The notes beneath the pieces were generated by a model. That model made no database searches and was not told where the DNA came from. It saw only the letters and a program-made list of their open reading frames with translations. Below are positions 1 to 10,890 of a stretch of 64,000 bases of DNA, piece after piece (the first letter of the stretch is position 1; the number at the start of each line of letters is the position of its first letter). This stretch comes from Trogon surrucura (lineage: Eukaryota > Chordata > Aves > Trogoniformes > Trogonidae). The stretch spans positions 2,118,001-2,182,000 of the forward strand of contig CM036628.1 in NCBI GenBank assembly GCA_020746105.1, in the 5' to 3' direction. Made by a program: the position numbers and the translations under genes.

Positions 1-689
1 ACCGAATTGAGTGCGTCCATGGAAGACGAGCCCCATGGTTTAAAGCTCGTGGCTATTCCATACGCAACGATGACCTTCAATTGCTCCAGGTAAACCCTGT
101 CTTCCTCAGTGGCTCGTGGAAGGATACCCCGCATCTCCGAAACGAGAGCGGCAGCTCGAAGTAATAATTGTGATGGGTTTGGTTTGGCTTTCTTGGGTTT
201 TTTGGGTTTTTCTTTACTTGTATGTGGAAATAAGTGTGAACCGCTGAAGATCGAGTCAAACACCTTGCCTGCGGCTCCGGCCATCAAACAGGCAGGCAGC
301 TACGGTCTGTGCCAGCTCTAACTTCTCACCGGCTTTTCGGCTTCACCTCGTGCGGAAAACTCCGCAATAACTCAATCTGGACGGCGCAGAGGCTCAGATC
401 AGAGAGGAAAAAAGGTCACCGATACACAACCAAATTAAGGGGTCTGTAAACGTACCAACACGAGCTATCATGCTGGGAACCCCAAAGCAACACCCTCCAA
501 AAAGTGCATTTTTCAGCTCAAAGGACGAGCAGTCTCCTCCATGATACGTTTGCTTGCTAGGGAGGAAAAGCTTCTGCATTCTCAGACGCGGCCATCATTT
601 GAAATTGCCGGGTTAAAAAAAAATTTTAAAAATTTGAAATCCAGTAATGCTCTGCTTCCTGATGCCTCCTCTTGCCACCCGCGCTGTAG
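1..689. other. Non-coding, intron-like
   Basis: Mixed-composition DNA with a T/G-rich run near 180-220 (GGGTTTGGTTTGGCTTTC). No convincing exon or repeat. Confidence 0.5.
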
Positions 690-806
690 ACGAGGAGCTC
701 AGGGACATGATTTAGCGGTGGACTCGGCAGTGGTACGTTCACGCTCAGACTCAATGATCTCAAGGGTTTTTTCCAACCTAAACGATTCTACGATTCTGTG
801 CCATCC
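690..806 (+). mobile_element. CR1 LINE, 3'-terminal fragment
   Basis: The segment with GACATGATTTAGCGGTGGAC, then AATGATCT, TTTTTTCCAACCTAAACGAT and TCTACGATTCTG matches the 3' untranslated end of the avian CR1 subgroup that carries a 'gacatggtttagtgg' block. The 3' end lies near 806. CR1 copies are almost always 5'-truncated by incomplete reverse transcription; this one keeps only about 115 bp and is well diverged, so it is probably old. Confidence 0.75.
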
Positions 807-2254
807 GACCCGCCAGTCCTCAGGCTGTCCCAGGAGGCCCTGAAGTCATCTCAGCTTGAGTTTCAGATTCCTCAGGACAGAAGAAGTCCCACAAAGGGAC
901 CTGCACGGTTCTGCCGAGCCATGTTTTCATAGCGAAACCGGGGCAGAACGCTGCACAAGTACAGACAAACTCTCAACTGTTCAGTTTAGCAGCAAGAGCA
1001 GCTCCCATGATTTTTAACCATGACTTTTGCAGTATTAAACTTAACGCTTCTGTTTGCAAACGCTTTGGGCTGTATTAAAAAAAATACCGTTCCACTCCCC
1101 AATCTAAATTTCTCATAGCTGTAAGTAACAGATTGAAAAAGTAAATGATGTGCATCTCCAACAGCTCAGAAATTAGGTGAGAAATAAAAACCAAACTCAG
1201 CTAACCATGTAAAAAGCATCACCTGATTTTGGGGAGGCTAATTCATGATTTTTTTAACTAAATACACCTGGCGTGCCGGTTACAATGGGAATATATTCTC
1301 ATTAACTTCCAGCCCAGTGTCAGCTTTCTAGATAATGCCAAAACAATGGCTGTAACAGAATACAAACGCTCCAGATCATCGTTATGCCTGGGGTATTAAG
1401 CAGTACCGGCGAATAAAAGGCAGAATGAATATTTCAAGGGGTTGCAGGGCAGCAAGAGGGGATGCAGGGCACAAAATGTGCTGGCTTTCAAAGCCACGAC
1501 TGGCCAAAATTTCCAAGAGCGAGGCACGGCTCGTGGCTTTGCCCTTTACGACTCCCCCAGGTGAGACATTTCAGCTGCTTGGTTTTCAGTCAGCCCTTCT
1601 GAAACCACTCCTCTGCAACACACGTGGGTGACCAAACACTGACGTTCCTAAATTATTCTTTTTTTATATCTTTCTGTGCCTTGGTTCCTCAACTGCAACA
1701 CGGGGAAGTTTCTTCAACTCCAATTTCGTAGTCCCCAAGGTTCCCGGGAGGGGCTGATTAACCAGCGTTCACCATGTTCCTCGACAGGAAAACAAATGAT
1801 GCTCACCAAGTCTCCTCTTCATCATCTCCTGATTTCTGGTGTGCCCCAAAACCGATCTAAAAAGTCCTGCTTGTTAAAGTGAAAACCAGACGGGAGGAAA
1901 CTCTTCTTGCTATTAACGTGCTTGCCAGAAAACTCAACCGCTAATATCTCTGTGCAGCACAGAAAGCCTCTCCCCAAACCTTTCATGTGTCTCTCTACAC
2001 GTCAAGCTCCCTTTCTGCTTCCTTTTATCTTCATATTTAGATAATTCTCGCTAAAAGCAAGGTGGTCGTTCTTGCAAAATTACCGTAACGTCTCTTGATG
2101 GACTTTTAAGATCTCTCCTGCTTGTTACAACGGTACTTTGGATGTGTTTTGCCAAGAAGCGAGACGTTGTTTATTCTCGTATTAGGAAGACAAAGTGTTT
2201 CCCACTTCAGGGCTTCATCTCTCTTAAAAAGCGCGGCGCAGCAGAAAGCGAGCG
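807..2254. other. Non-coding, intron-like
   Basis: AT-rich, with short chance frames only. No repeat element recognised. Confidence 0.5.
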
Positions 2255-2490
2255 GCGTCACGAAGGGGAGAGACTCCTGAAGGCAACTGAATTTCCATCT
2301 CATTGATTAGCGGTATCGCCGGCGTAAGGAGATTTAATGCCGAGCCCGGTGTAAATTGGATTCCAATTGCTGTCCCTGTGTAAAAGGGGGTCTCACATAA
2401 AGGATTAAACGCGGGCCAAGGTTGCACAATGAACCCACTGGCTCATTCACAATCAGCTTTGTGTACTCATTAGAAAAGGGAGCTAATCAC
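2255..2490. promoter_or_regulatory. Possible conserved non-coding element (enhancer-like)
   Basis: This segment has high sequence complexity and no repeats. It contains CTCATTGATTAGCGG, a 15-bp near-perfect palindrome AATTGGATTCCAATT (2354-2368) and several TAATC/ATTAG homeodomain-type cores. Open frames are short on both strands. The texture resembles deeply conserved enhancers in introns of developmental genes. No alignment was possible, so this is inference. Confidence 0.3.
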
Positions 2491-5087
2491 CCCAGTTTGT
2501 GCTGGTTTCAGAGCTGCCAGCACAAAAGGCTGTGACCTCCCACTGAGAGTCAAAGACAAAATACCTCCCTTTCTCCCATGTCCTAAAACCCCCTCGTTTT
2601 GTACCCCCAAAATTCAACCTTCTGATGGCCCCGCAGTAAAAAGTAGCCATGGTCAGCAAGACTCGGCTACCCCTAAAATCACAGTTATGTTGCTTAATGC
2701 AGAGGGTGAATTAGGAAAATTAAAGATCTGCCCAGTCAGGAGTCTGCCCGTGACCTAGTTCTGTCCCAGTGTGCGCCCTGCTTGTAAATGTATTGGGAGC
2801 ATGTGCAAGACAGCAAAGCACAGCAGCTACCTCAGCCATCTCGGAGGTAATCCGAAAGGTCTTCTACATTTTAAGTGGCACGTGGGAATGTATTCCTACG
2901 CTTGCTGGTACAGCACGGAAACGCACAGGAGTTAGACCAGCAGTCCCACGGAGCAGAAACTTCGCCGGCGAGAGCAGCTCTTGAAGGAGACAGCGAAGGG
3001 CAGGCCAGGAGGTGGGCAGCCACACGGTATGTTCTCCCACCACCCCTTTGGTCGCGCAAACGGCTGCTCAAAAACATAAAAAATGGACTCCAGCCTACCC
3101 GCCCAGCCCTCGCACACCCCACGACCCTCTTCTGAATTTACAGGCTCTCGGTAGACGCTTGCCAAGGAGCTCAGGACACCCCTCAGATGGGGGTGATCTC
3201 CACCCTCCGTGCACCGCGTCTCCTTGAACTCCCTTAGCATCTCCACGGCAAAAGGACATCTGCTCCGCTCCCCAAAACCGCGGTGATTATCGCTGCTGAA
3301 ATCACCACCCGGGGCCGTGTTTTTCTGGGGTGATAGAGCCCCAGCCCGGCCAGACCCCACCCTGCAGATGCTCACCATGCCCGTGGTTCTCCACCAACCC
3401 TCGGCGCGTGGCTTCTGGCCGGCGTGTTTCTCCAAGCAGATCTGTATCCCCGCCCCTCCCATTCATCATCTTGAAATAGCCCCGTGTCACCGCCACGAAA
3501 TGTAGGGTCAGCAACGTGGCTGCGTATTTTTAGCGCAACAAACGTTTTGTCCCTCCCGAGACGCTTTCTGGGGATTTCAGGATGAAGTAAAAAGTAAGAA
3601 CAGTTTGGGTCAGGAAAGGTTTAAATCTTTTAAATGGTCAGACTTTGCATTATGTGAAATTAGTCTTTGGCTAGAATATAATCCTTGCTTTCCAAATTCT
3701 CTTTTACTAGAGAAAGCCTCAGACCAAAGGAAAACTTCCAGCATCCTTCCATTTTCATAGTGGGAAAACAGAAATCCAAGCAACCCAAGAAGACTGGACC
3801 AATTAACACGACGTGGTTCTGTTGTGCCAAAGTCCCTTCGCAAAGAACGAGGAAGAAACTTCTTATTCTCTTGTAAAGGACACAAACCCGACACAGAGAC
3901 GTGCTTCTGCAAGGAATGGCCAATCCGGGGGCACGCGACACATCTGGCACAAAAGCATAACAGAGAAAAACGAATGGTTGATCCACTTCTTCCTCCTTTT
4001 GACACCCCTCCCAACTCCCTGCCAGCGAGACACATCACCCAGGGAGAGGAAAGTGGGTCAAGGCAACTGCAGAAACACCAAGGAATAAGTCAGGATGGTC
4101 ATTTTTATATTACATACAACCTAAATATTGTATTTTTTTTAATAGATGTTTAATGGGCTGTGGGAGATCAGTGGGCCTTCAAGAAGAAACAGTTCTGAGG
4201 GAGGAGAGTCCAAAAACGTGCTGACGGACCGCTCGATGGGGAAAAATTTCTCTGCCCACAGAGGCCTTTGTCAGGCAAATAAAATCTTCCGTCAGCAGCC
4301 GCACGCAAAATCTCCATTGCGGGAGGATGAAATCCGATTGCGCCTACAACTGAGATGATGTTACCTGTTCACTACCTATTGGTGTGTAATTTGGTTGGTA
4401 GAAAACAGTTTAACTGAAAATCTCACTCTCCTTTCTCTTTAAGAGGAGAAAGAAAGATAAGATGTAGGTCTACGGCACCAACTATAGTCCAGATTTCGCT
4501 CTCTGCCACTTTGCATATAGATAGAAAGTGTTTTATTAAATGATAACCTGTTGGCAATAAGAAGGCAGAATACCCCTACGTGCTTTTCAGTAAGACCGAT
4601 TTTAAATGTTTTTTTTCTTTTTTACTTTTAGGATATACAAGAAAAAGACAAACCCAAACAACACACAGAAGGCACAGAGCATCAAAACCACCTCCTGAGA
4701 TTTTTAGACTGAACGATCCCCCAACACTCAATGAAAAAACACATTTAATTTTGTTTTTTGTTGGAGTTGCAACACACGGAACAGTTTCAAGTCACTCTGC
4801 CATTTAATAATATTCACCGATTTATTGTCCCGGGAAGTCACTACTTAGCAGGTTGATATTTCATTAACATGATGCCCTTAGGGCATAACTGAAGCACTTC
4901 TTAAAAAAAAAAAACAACACACCACTTCACCTAGCATTAATGCAGCTCGCCCGGCAGCCTGCACCAAGCCCATGAATCTCTTTACTTCTCCGTCGATATA
5001 TTCACAAGATTCTCCCCACCAAGACGATCATACTCAATCTGCACTTATTTTCCAGATCATCAACCGGACTTCTGCGCGCCTCGCAAC
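2491..5087. other. Non-coding, intron-like
   Basis: The longest open frames (for example 2932-3462 minus and 3610-4038 minus) have no domain-like pattern and overlap open frames on other strands, as expected by chance. An A run sits at about 4902-4913. Confidence 0.5.
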
Positions 5088-5295
5088 CTGGTCTTTGGCA
5101 TTCCCAGCCAGAGCAGCATTAGGTCCAATGATCGTTATCTCCACGACTTCAATTTTCCTCTCAGCCTCTCGCAATCTCAGACCAACGCTTTCCAACTTCT
5201 TATCCGCCGCAGCATGAATAGCGTCTCGCTTTTCTATAATGTCTGCCAACCACTTAGCAAGCCCAGCACTGCTTGATAAGCCAAATCCATGCCTC
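5088..5295 (-). other. Coding-like block with possible splice sites (exon candidate)
   Basis: On the minus strand a fair acceptor (CTTCGTGCTGTCAG/GAGG) opens a 208-base block that is free of stops in one frame and ends at a weak donor (GACCAG/GTTGCG). The frame includes GLAKWLADIIEKRDAIHAAA, then DKKLESVGLRLREAERKIEV and VEITIIGPNAALAGNAKDQ. It is charged, helix-prone and heptad-like, more protein-like than other frames in the window. Another 20 codons stay open past the donor before a stop. I cannot assign it to a family. Orientation agrees with the gene predicted from the CpG island. An exon, a fragment of an old retrocopy, or chance are all possible. Confidence 0.25.
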
Positions 5296-6904
5296 CTGAC
5301 AGCACGAAGCCGAAAGCAGTCAAGCCTGACCCACCCAGCCAGAAAGAAGTTTGAAAGTGAAATATCAGGTCCTCGGCGTGTCCAGTCTCACTCATTTTTT
5401 CACCCCTGCGGTTATTATCAGCAGAGGCCAAGAGCGCTGAACACCCCATTCCAAGGATCACCCCCACCACCCCTTTGCAATACATCAATCAACCTTAAAG
5501 GTCTGCAGCTGAGCCAGAAAAACAAGCTTTTCACTTCTAAATATTGGGCTGGCATAGAGGCCATGTGCTCTGTCGCAATCCCTGGGGTAATAAGAGCGAG
5601 GCAAACCGAGGGAGGCGGCTGCAGAATTCCCCGCTCGGCGCTACGAGAGGTGAGAGAAGCTGCTTTTCGTCAGGGATCTACGAGGAATCGGTGGTGGACG
5701 CAGAAGGGAAATTCTGTAAAATAAAGGTGCTTTTTGGTTGGAGGGGGCGCAGAAGAAAGAGGGAGACGAGAGAAGATATCTCTCTTCAGAACTCAACTAA
5801 AACCTATTTCTTCCATCGCCTGAAGAACACAAACAGAACTGAACCGCACACGCTCTAGAAAACTCATACCTGATGGACTCCAACGGAGTAATTGATGCAC
5901 CATCCTCCAGCCAGCTCTGAACTGCAGCCGCTCTGACTAGGAAACAAAATAAAGGGAATGACTGTGCGGTGCAGGACCAGGAAAGCTCAGGGAGCTCCAC
6001 AAGTAGAGTTACTTGTAATTTTTCTCGCTTGCTTGCCAGCTCAGCCACCAGCACCTCCCGACACGCTCTCGTTCTTCTCCACGTGCCTCGTATACGCAGA
6101 GGCTTGCGTTCAGATCTAAAACCGAGAACTCGGAGAGCTGGGGAGAAAGGAGCAGGCGAGGCTGGTGGAGCTCCTCGAGAGCCACTTCTGGAGATGGGAA
6201 CAAAGACTGCGAGGAGCGGATGACGTCAGGATGAAGAGACTTCAGGCTGCCACAAAACGCAGCGGGCAAGTCCCTGTCACAAGAAACCAGAGCCCAACAG
6301 CTTGATTTCATTTTTTTTTTTCTTTCTTTAAGAGCTACATAATTGTTCTGACTAATAATAATGGACCTGTTACTGCTCTCACTATCCTCAAAGGGAGCAG
6401 AATCAGGTTTGGCGTTTGTAATTATGAATGCTAAACCAGAAGTTATCAAGTGTCACGTTAAGAGAATAGGGGGCACGATCCCGGGCAGCGCCGAGCCTCG
6501 CTCCGCGCAACGGTTAAAGCATCTATTCCAGTTCTCACTGAACGCACCTAAACCCGTTCTGCCCCTGGCTAAAGGATGCGCTCAAGTCACACGCCTGGCC
6601 CGCAGCAGAGGAGAAAGGGTCCACCGGGGCGAGGGGAAAGTCTTCCCTCGTGGAGAAGCTCACGTCAAGCTGGCTGGGAACAGGAGGGAAGGGGAAGGCT
6701 TCGCCGGCCATGGCCGGAGGCAGAGGACGACCTCCCCTCGGTCCCAGCCCGCGTCCTCGTCCGGATTCGCTCCGCGTTCAGGTGGGCATGTGACAGAGAA
6801 AGAAATCAGGGTCAGACAGACCCCATTAGGCTCCAAGAGCCCCATCGTGAATTGTACCCTCAAGGGCTCCAAAGCATTTGTTGCTAGAGCTAGTGGATGT
6901 CTCA
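5296..6904. other. Non-coding, intron-like
   Basis: Moderately CG-rich between about 6.47 and 6.80 kb (GCGCCGAGCCTCGCTCCGCG), too weak for an island call. A T/C run lies near 6310-6330. No gene seen. Confidence 0.45.
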
Positions 6905-7020
6905 TCCTATTTACATAATATATGACCTAATTTTGTGTTCACCGAGTATTTAATTACAGTCGATTGAATACAAAAATGACTCAAAATACTCCCAGCACTA
7001 ATAATTAATGTTTTAATTGT
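6905..7020. promoter_or_regulatory. AT-rich segment with clustered TAATTA/ATTAAT sites
   Basis: TATTTAATTACAGT, CTAATAATTAATG and TTTTAATTGTG place at least four homeodomain-core sites in about 80 bp. Such clusters are common in developmental enhancers but also occur in neutral AT-rich DNA. Confidence 0.22.
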
Positions 7021-8958
7021 GTTTTTTTGGTGAGGTTGTTTTCTTTCTCCGACACACAGCGTTGAAATATATTGAGTACCTACCAAAAAAAAAAAAAGTG
7101 GAAAAAAAATGAAAATGCTTCGCTCCTTCTGGAGCTAGCTCTGAAGGGACAAGTGTTTGCTCAACATGGTGGCCTCCTCTTTCCGTACAGAAACAGGAAT
7201 TCCGTATTTCACACTCCCTGCGATGAGAATTAATAATTCCAGCCCATCTTGTGGACTAGAACCTCTGTCAGTTCACTCCCCCGACTCCGTCCCTCTGGGA
7301 CGGGGCCTTGTCAAGCTGCGGAGCATCATCTGCTCGCCTCGGGCAGAGCCGAGACACAACGGTGTTGAAAGGAATTTGAGCAGAGCTAATCCACAACCGC
7401 TGCCCAGCGCAAGACGAAGCGTGTCTAGGAGCAGCATCCATCTACTCGTCAGTATTTGTTTGGCACTTAAGGGGAACCTCCTTAATGAGCGTGACTTTCC
7501 ATCTGACACGGGGCTACGTCGCCAAACCGGTTGCAGGGAACCCAATCCCGACCATTTCTCGCGGCAGGGTGGGAACAGCTTTGTACAATTCTATTTCAGC
7601 TGATCAAGAGACTTCGGAAAGCGAAGACCATTTAATCAAGCCAGTTCAAAAACCTTTCCAAAACTGGTTCGCGCTTCAGAGACAGCGACATTTAAAAAAA
7701 AATTAAAAATAATAATAATAAAGAAAATTAGCAAAAGTACTAATAACCGTAGGACTGTTCACATACCTTAAAATGAAAAGGCTGAAGTGTTCTTAACATA
7801 TTAGGAACAAACCTTCCAAGATATCACTGCCATAGCGCAACAGAGAACTATCAGTCTTCCTGCAACATATCTAACAGGAGCACTCTCTGTATTTTCTTCC
7901 TTAGGAGTGACTCAGATAATGACAGCAAGTGGCAAATTAAATCATACCCGCGCTATCTGAAAGCTGCAATCCTTTATAATTAGGAGGTTCTATTTGTTTA
8001 GGGGAAAAAAAAAAAAACCCAAGCCACCACCACATTTATAAAAAGCTTATCTGAAAGATAACGGGCCACCGTTTTTAGATTGCTTTTTTTTTTTAAATAA
8101 TGTCAGCTTTAAGAAAAAACACACAGAAAAACAATAGCCAAACTCTAAAAGGTTTTGTAAGCAGAGGTTTATCATAAATAAAACAAAGCATTAGCCTGTA
8201 AACCACTGCTCCTGCAGAGCCAACAAGTGCTCAAGACGTACGCGGTGCGTTAATCCCACCCAAAGCTGCCCACCAGTTGTCCTCACCGTAAACCTGGAAG
8301 AAATTAACTCTTATTTCAAGAATCACAGTTTTACTAAAACTATAAATTCCTCCTGCTAATTCTTCTGCTGAAATGATAACTGTACTATTACATGGACATA
8401 AATGAGTAACCAAACACCAAAAAAGCAGAAAGTTGTAAGAAAGGTCTTTCAGCTTTTGAGATCAATAAAAATTATTACACCTGGCACTCCAGATTTATAC
8501 CACGCTTGTCACCTTAGCACCCAAGCACGGTGAAAGAACACCAAAAACTTGTCCACGCGCAGCAGATTTCATCTTCGAATGCTTGACGAGCACCAGCCAA
8601 CACTCAGAACTCCCCCGTGGCCGAAGCGCTCGGGTGAAGAGCGGGTCTGAAGAGCCCGGAACGGGGCTTGGCCAGACCTCAGGCCAAGAAACCTGCTCCA
8701 GGAACTAGTTCCTAAACCTGGTGGTACCCCGGCTCAGGGCCTCCCTCCCTACGCCACCGAGCCCGAAGCTCCCCTCTGGATCTCTCCAACTCTGTGTCCT
8801 TCATCCTTCCGGATACAAATGAAGAGTTGTCCTCTCGGTCCCCTCCTGCCTGGGCAACTCTGGAAGCTCCTCCAGGCTCCCCCAGTCCCAAGTGGTCAGA
8901 AACCAACAGGATTTCACACTCAGCTCTGTTGGTTTCACTGCTCTTTTTGTCAAAAAAT
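7021..8958. other. Non-coding, intron-like
   Basis: Poly-A and AAT-type short runs near 7085-7110, 7693-7720 and 8005-8020. No exon or transposon recognised. Confidence 0.5.
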
Positions 8959-9255
8959 TCATCATCATCAAGTCATAGAATGGTTTGGACTGGAAGGGAC
9001 CTTAAAGAACATCTCGTTCCAACCCCCCTGCCAAGGGCAGGGACACCTCCCACTAGACCAGGGTGCTCAAAGCCCCGACCAACCTGTCCTTCAACACCTC
9101 CAGGGATGAGGCAGCCACAGTTTCTCCAGGCAACCTGTGCCAGGTTCTCACCACCCTCACACAGAAGAACTTCTTCCCAACACCTAATCTAAATCTACCT
9201 CTCTCCAGCTTAAAACCACTGCCCCTTGTCCTATCGCTACACGTCATCATCATCA
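8959..9255. repeat. Identical 12-bp repeats flanking the CR1 copy
   Basis: TCATCATCATCA occurs at 8959-8970 and again at 9244-9255, exactly abutting the CR1 fragment. It may be a target-site duplication, or the element may have landed in a small CAT microsatellite. CR1 usually makes no clear duplication, so the second reading is at least as likely. Confidence 0.7.
8971..9243 (-). mobile_element. CR1 LINE, 3'-terminal fragment, minus orientation
   Basis: The plus strand starts with TCATAGAATGGTTTGGACTG, then GGAAGGGACCTTAAAGAACA, the complement of the CR1 3' end. It continues through the characteristic CCAGGGATGAGGCAGCCACA and AAGAACTTCTTCCCAA blocks to CCCCTTGTCCTATCGCTACA. The fragment is 5'-truncated and rather well preserved, so younger than most copies here. 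It sits between two identical 12-bp CAT-rich repeats (8959-8970 and 9244-9255). Confidence 0.95.
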
Positions 9256-9569
9256 CCATCACAATCTAATTATTATTATACATGTAGTACATATAATTAT
9301 TGTGTATATGGTACTATTGACTGGGAAAAAAAAGATTGGAAACAATCCCAGACTTTTGGTCTCGTGGAAAACCGGCCCCAGCGGGCGATCCCCACACTGA
9401 GCCTTGGGAGGACGGCGGAGTGAGTTTTGCTGGAACACAAGAAAAGCCGGGCTTGGGGAACGCTGTCACGGCCAGCCCAGCCACATCAGCGGTGACATTG
9501 AGATCCGGTTCTGCCACCGTCTGACGAGGTACGAGGCAGGTGCCCCTGGCCTGGGAGACCTCAACGCAG

Positions 9570-9850
9570 AAAAAAAATGATCAATGCTGCCTATAAATAC
9601 CCCGTAACGCATCGTTCTTATTGCTTCTAATTCCTCCGATTAGATCTGGTTTCATTTTTAAATGGAAATTAGATCTTCATCAACCTTGAATGCTCATTCT
9701 CCGTCTACCAGCTACACATATTATCTATTCATTCTTGCCAGGCTTTAGCGAGGATTGCTTGAATACCTCTTGGAAATGAACAGCACTTTGTAATTACTAG
9801 TCTTAATTAATAAACACAGCCTCAACTGATACCTAATTTGATTTCTAACT
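9570..9850. promoter_or_regulatory. Possible conserved non-coding element
   Basis: A complex, repeat-free segment with CTAATTCCTCCGATTAGATC, AAATGGAAATTAGATCTTCA, TTTGTAATTACTAGTCTTAA and TTAATAAAC. Inverted GATTAGATC and ATTAGATC sites recur 25-30 bp apart. It suggests an enhancer bound by homeodomain factors; the call is by texture only. Confidence 0.3.
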
Positions 9851-10173
9851 ATAGAGACCCTAAATAATCTTACATTTTGTTAAAGTCCAGAACATGGAGG
9901 GTGGGGAAATCTGGAAAAATTACTCTAAGGACTTCCTTAATTTTTTTGTATTTACTATCTAGTATCGTTCAATTTCTTAATCAGCCACTTTCTGTGAAGG
10001 TTTTATTAATTTTAATAGCAAATACACAGTGCAACTCCATATATTTTAGCCACTAACTAACTACTATCGAACCCGTAACTTCTGACTGGAGCTTGAACAC
10101 TTTTTTTTTCCTCACCAGAACAGCTAAGAAGCTTCCCAGCCTCCTGTGTTTACAAAGTCCACAAACATTTCAG

Positions 10174-10258
10174 GGAAAGGAACACATGCAATATTATCTG
10201 AATCATTATACCCACAAATTAATCTATGAAGGACGATTCAGAAGAGAGTGGTTAATAG
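10174..10258 (+). other. Weak plus-strand exon candidate
   Basis: Acceptor CACAAACATTTCAG/GGA and donor TTAATAG/GTAAGG bound an 85-base block open in one frame (GKEHMQYYLNHYTHKLIYEG, then RFRREWLIG). It lies on the strand opposite to the inferred gene, so it would belong to a separate, perhaps non-coding, transcript. Confidence 0.1.
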
Positions 10259-10746
10259 GTAAGGAAGAGTTTCCAATCTCCAGCAGCGGTCTGAAGGCTG
10301 CAGGAGCCCCTGCTTTCCTCTGCCCAGACCAGGCTTCTCCGTGCAGGAGGATAAAGAGAAAGGAGGGGGGACAGGGAAGGGGAGGAGGAAAAAGAAAAAA
10401 ACAAAGAAAAGAAAAAAAAGAGAAAGCTTCCTTTGTCCTCAACACATTTTGTAGTTTCTGTTTAGTATTTTAATGAAATATTTACTGTTCTTGTGTTTTA
10501 TGCTTTAATTATTCATTACTGAAATCTGTTTAAAGAGCTGCCGTACTCTGAAATGCAGTTCTAAAAACGATACCTTGGAGCTCCCGTTTATTGTAGTTTA
10601 GCGACTTTCATCTCAAGCCTCTTTGGCTTGCAAGTCACGAAGCCCCTTTCCTCTTCAGCAAGGACTTGACAAACCCAGCCCAGACACCAATGTGCAAGAT
10701 GAGCTTCTCACTGTCCTGGTACCACTTCCACCGACACAGCGGTGGC

Positions 10747-10890
10747 AAGAAGTGGTGTCTAGAAGAAGTGGTGTCTAGAAGAAGTGGTGTCTAGAAGAAG
10801 TGGTGTCTAGAAGAAGTGGTGTCTAGAAGAAGTGGTGTCTAGAAGAAGTGGTGTCTAGAAGAAGTGGTGTCTAGAAGAAGTGGTGTCTAG
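10747..10890 (+). repeat. Minisatellite: 16-bp unit, 9 perfect copies
   Basis: The unit AAGAAGTGGTGTCTAG is repeated nine times head to tail with no visible substitution, followed by two bases of a tenth copy. The 16-bp period is not a multiple of three, so it does not encode a simple peptide repeat. Perfect identity indicates recent expansion and probable copy-number variation between individuals. Confidence 0.98.

Noticed and set aside
2932-3462. 176-codon minus-strand frame
   Set aside because: Composition looks like random translation and competing frames are open on the other strand.
5031-5090. Resemblance of AGNAKDQVARRAEV to the end of an RNase H domain of a retroelement
   Set aside because: The key acidic and histidine positions and upstream domain are not visible, and no flanking element ends were found; similarity is too short to call a retroelement.
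10747-10890. Repeat array considered as CRISPR
   Set aside because: The units abut with no spacers and the genome is a vertebrate; it is a minisatellite.
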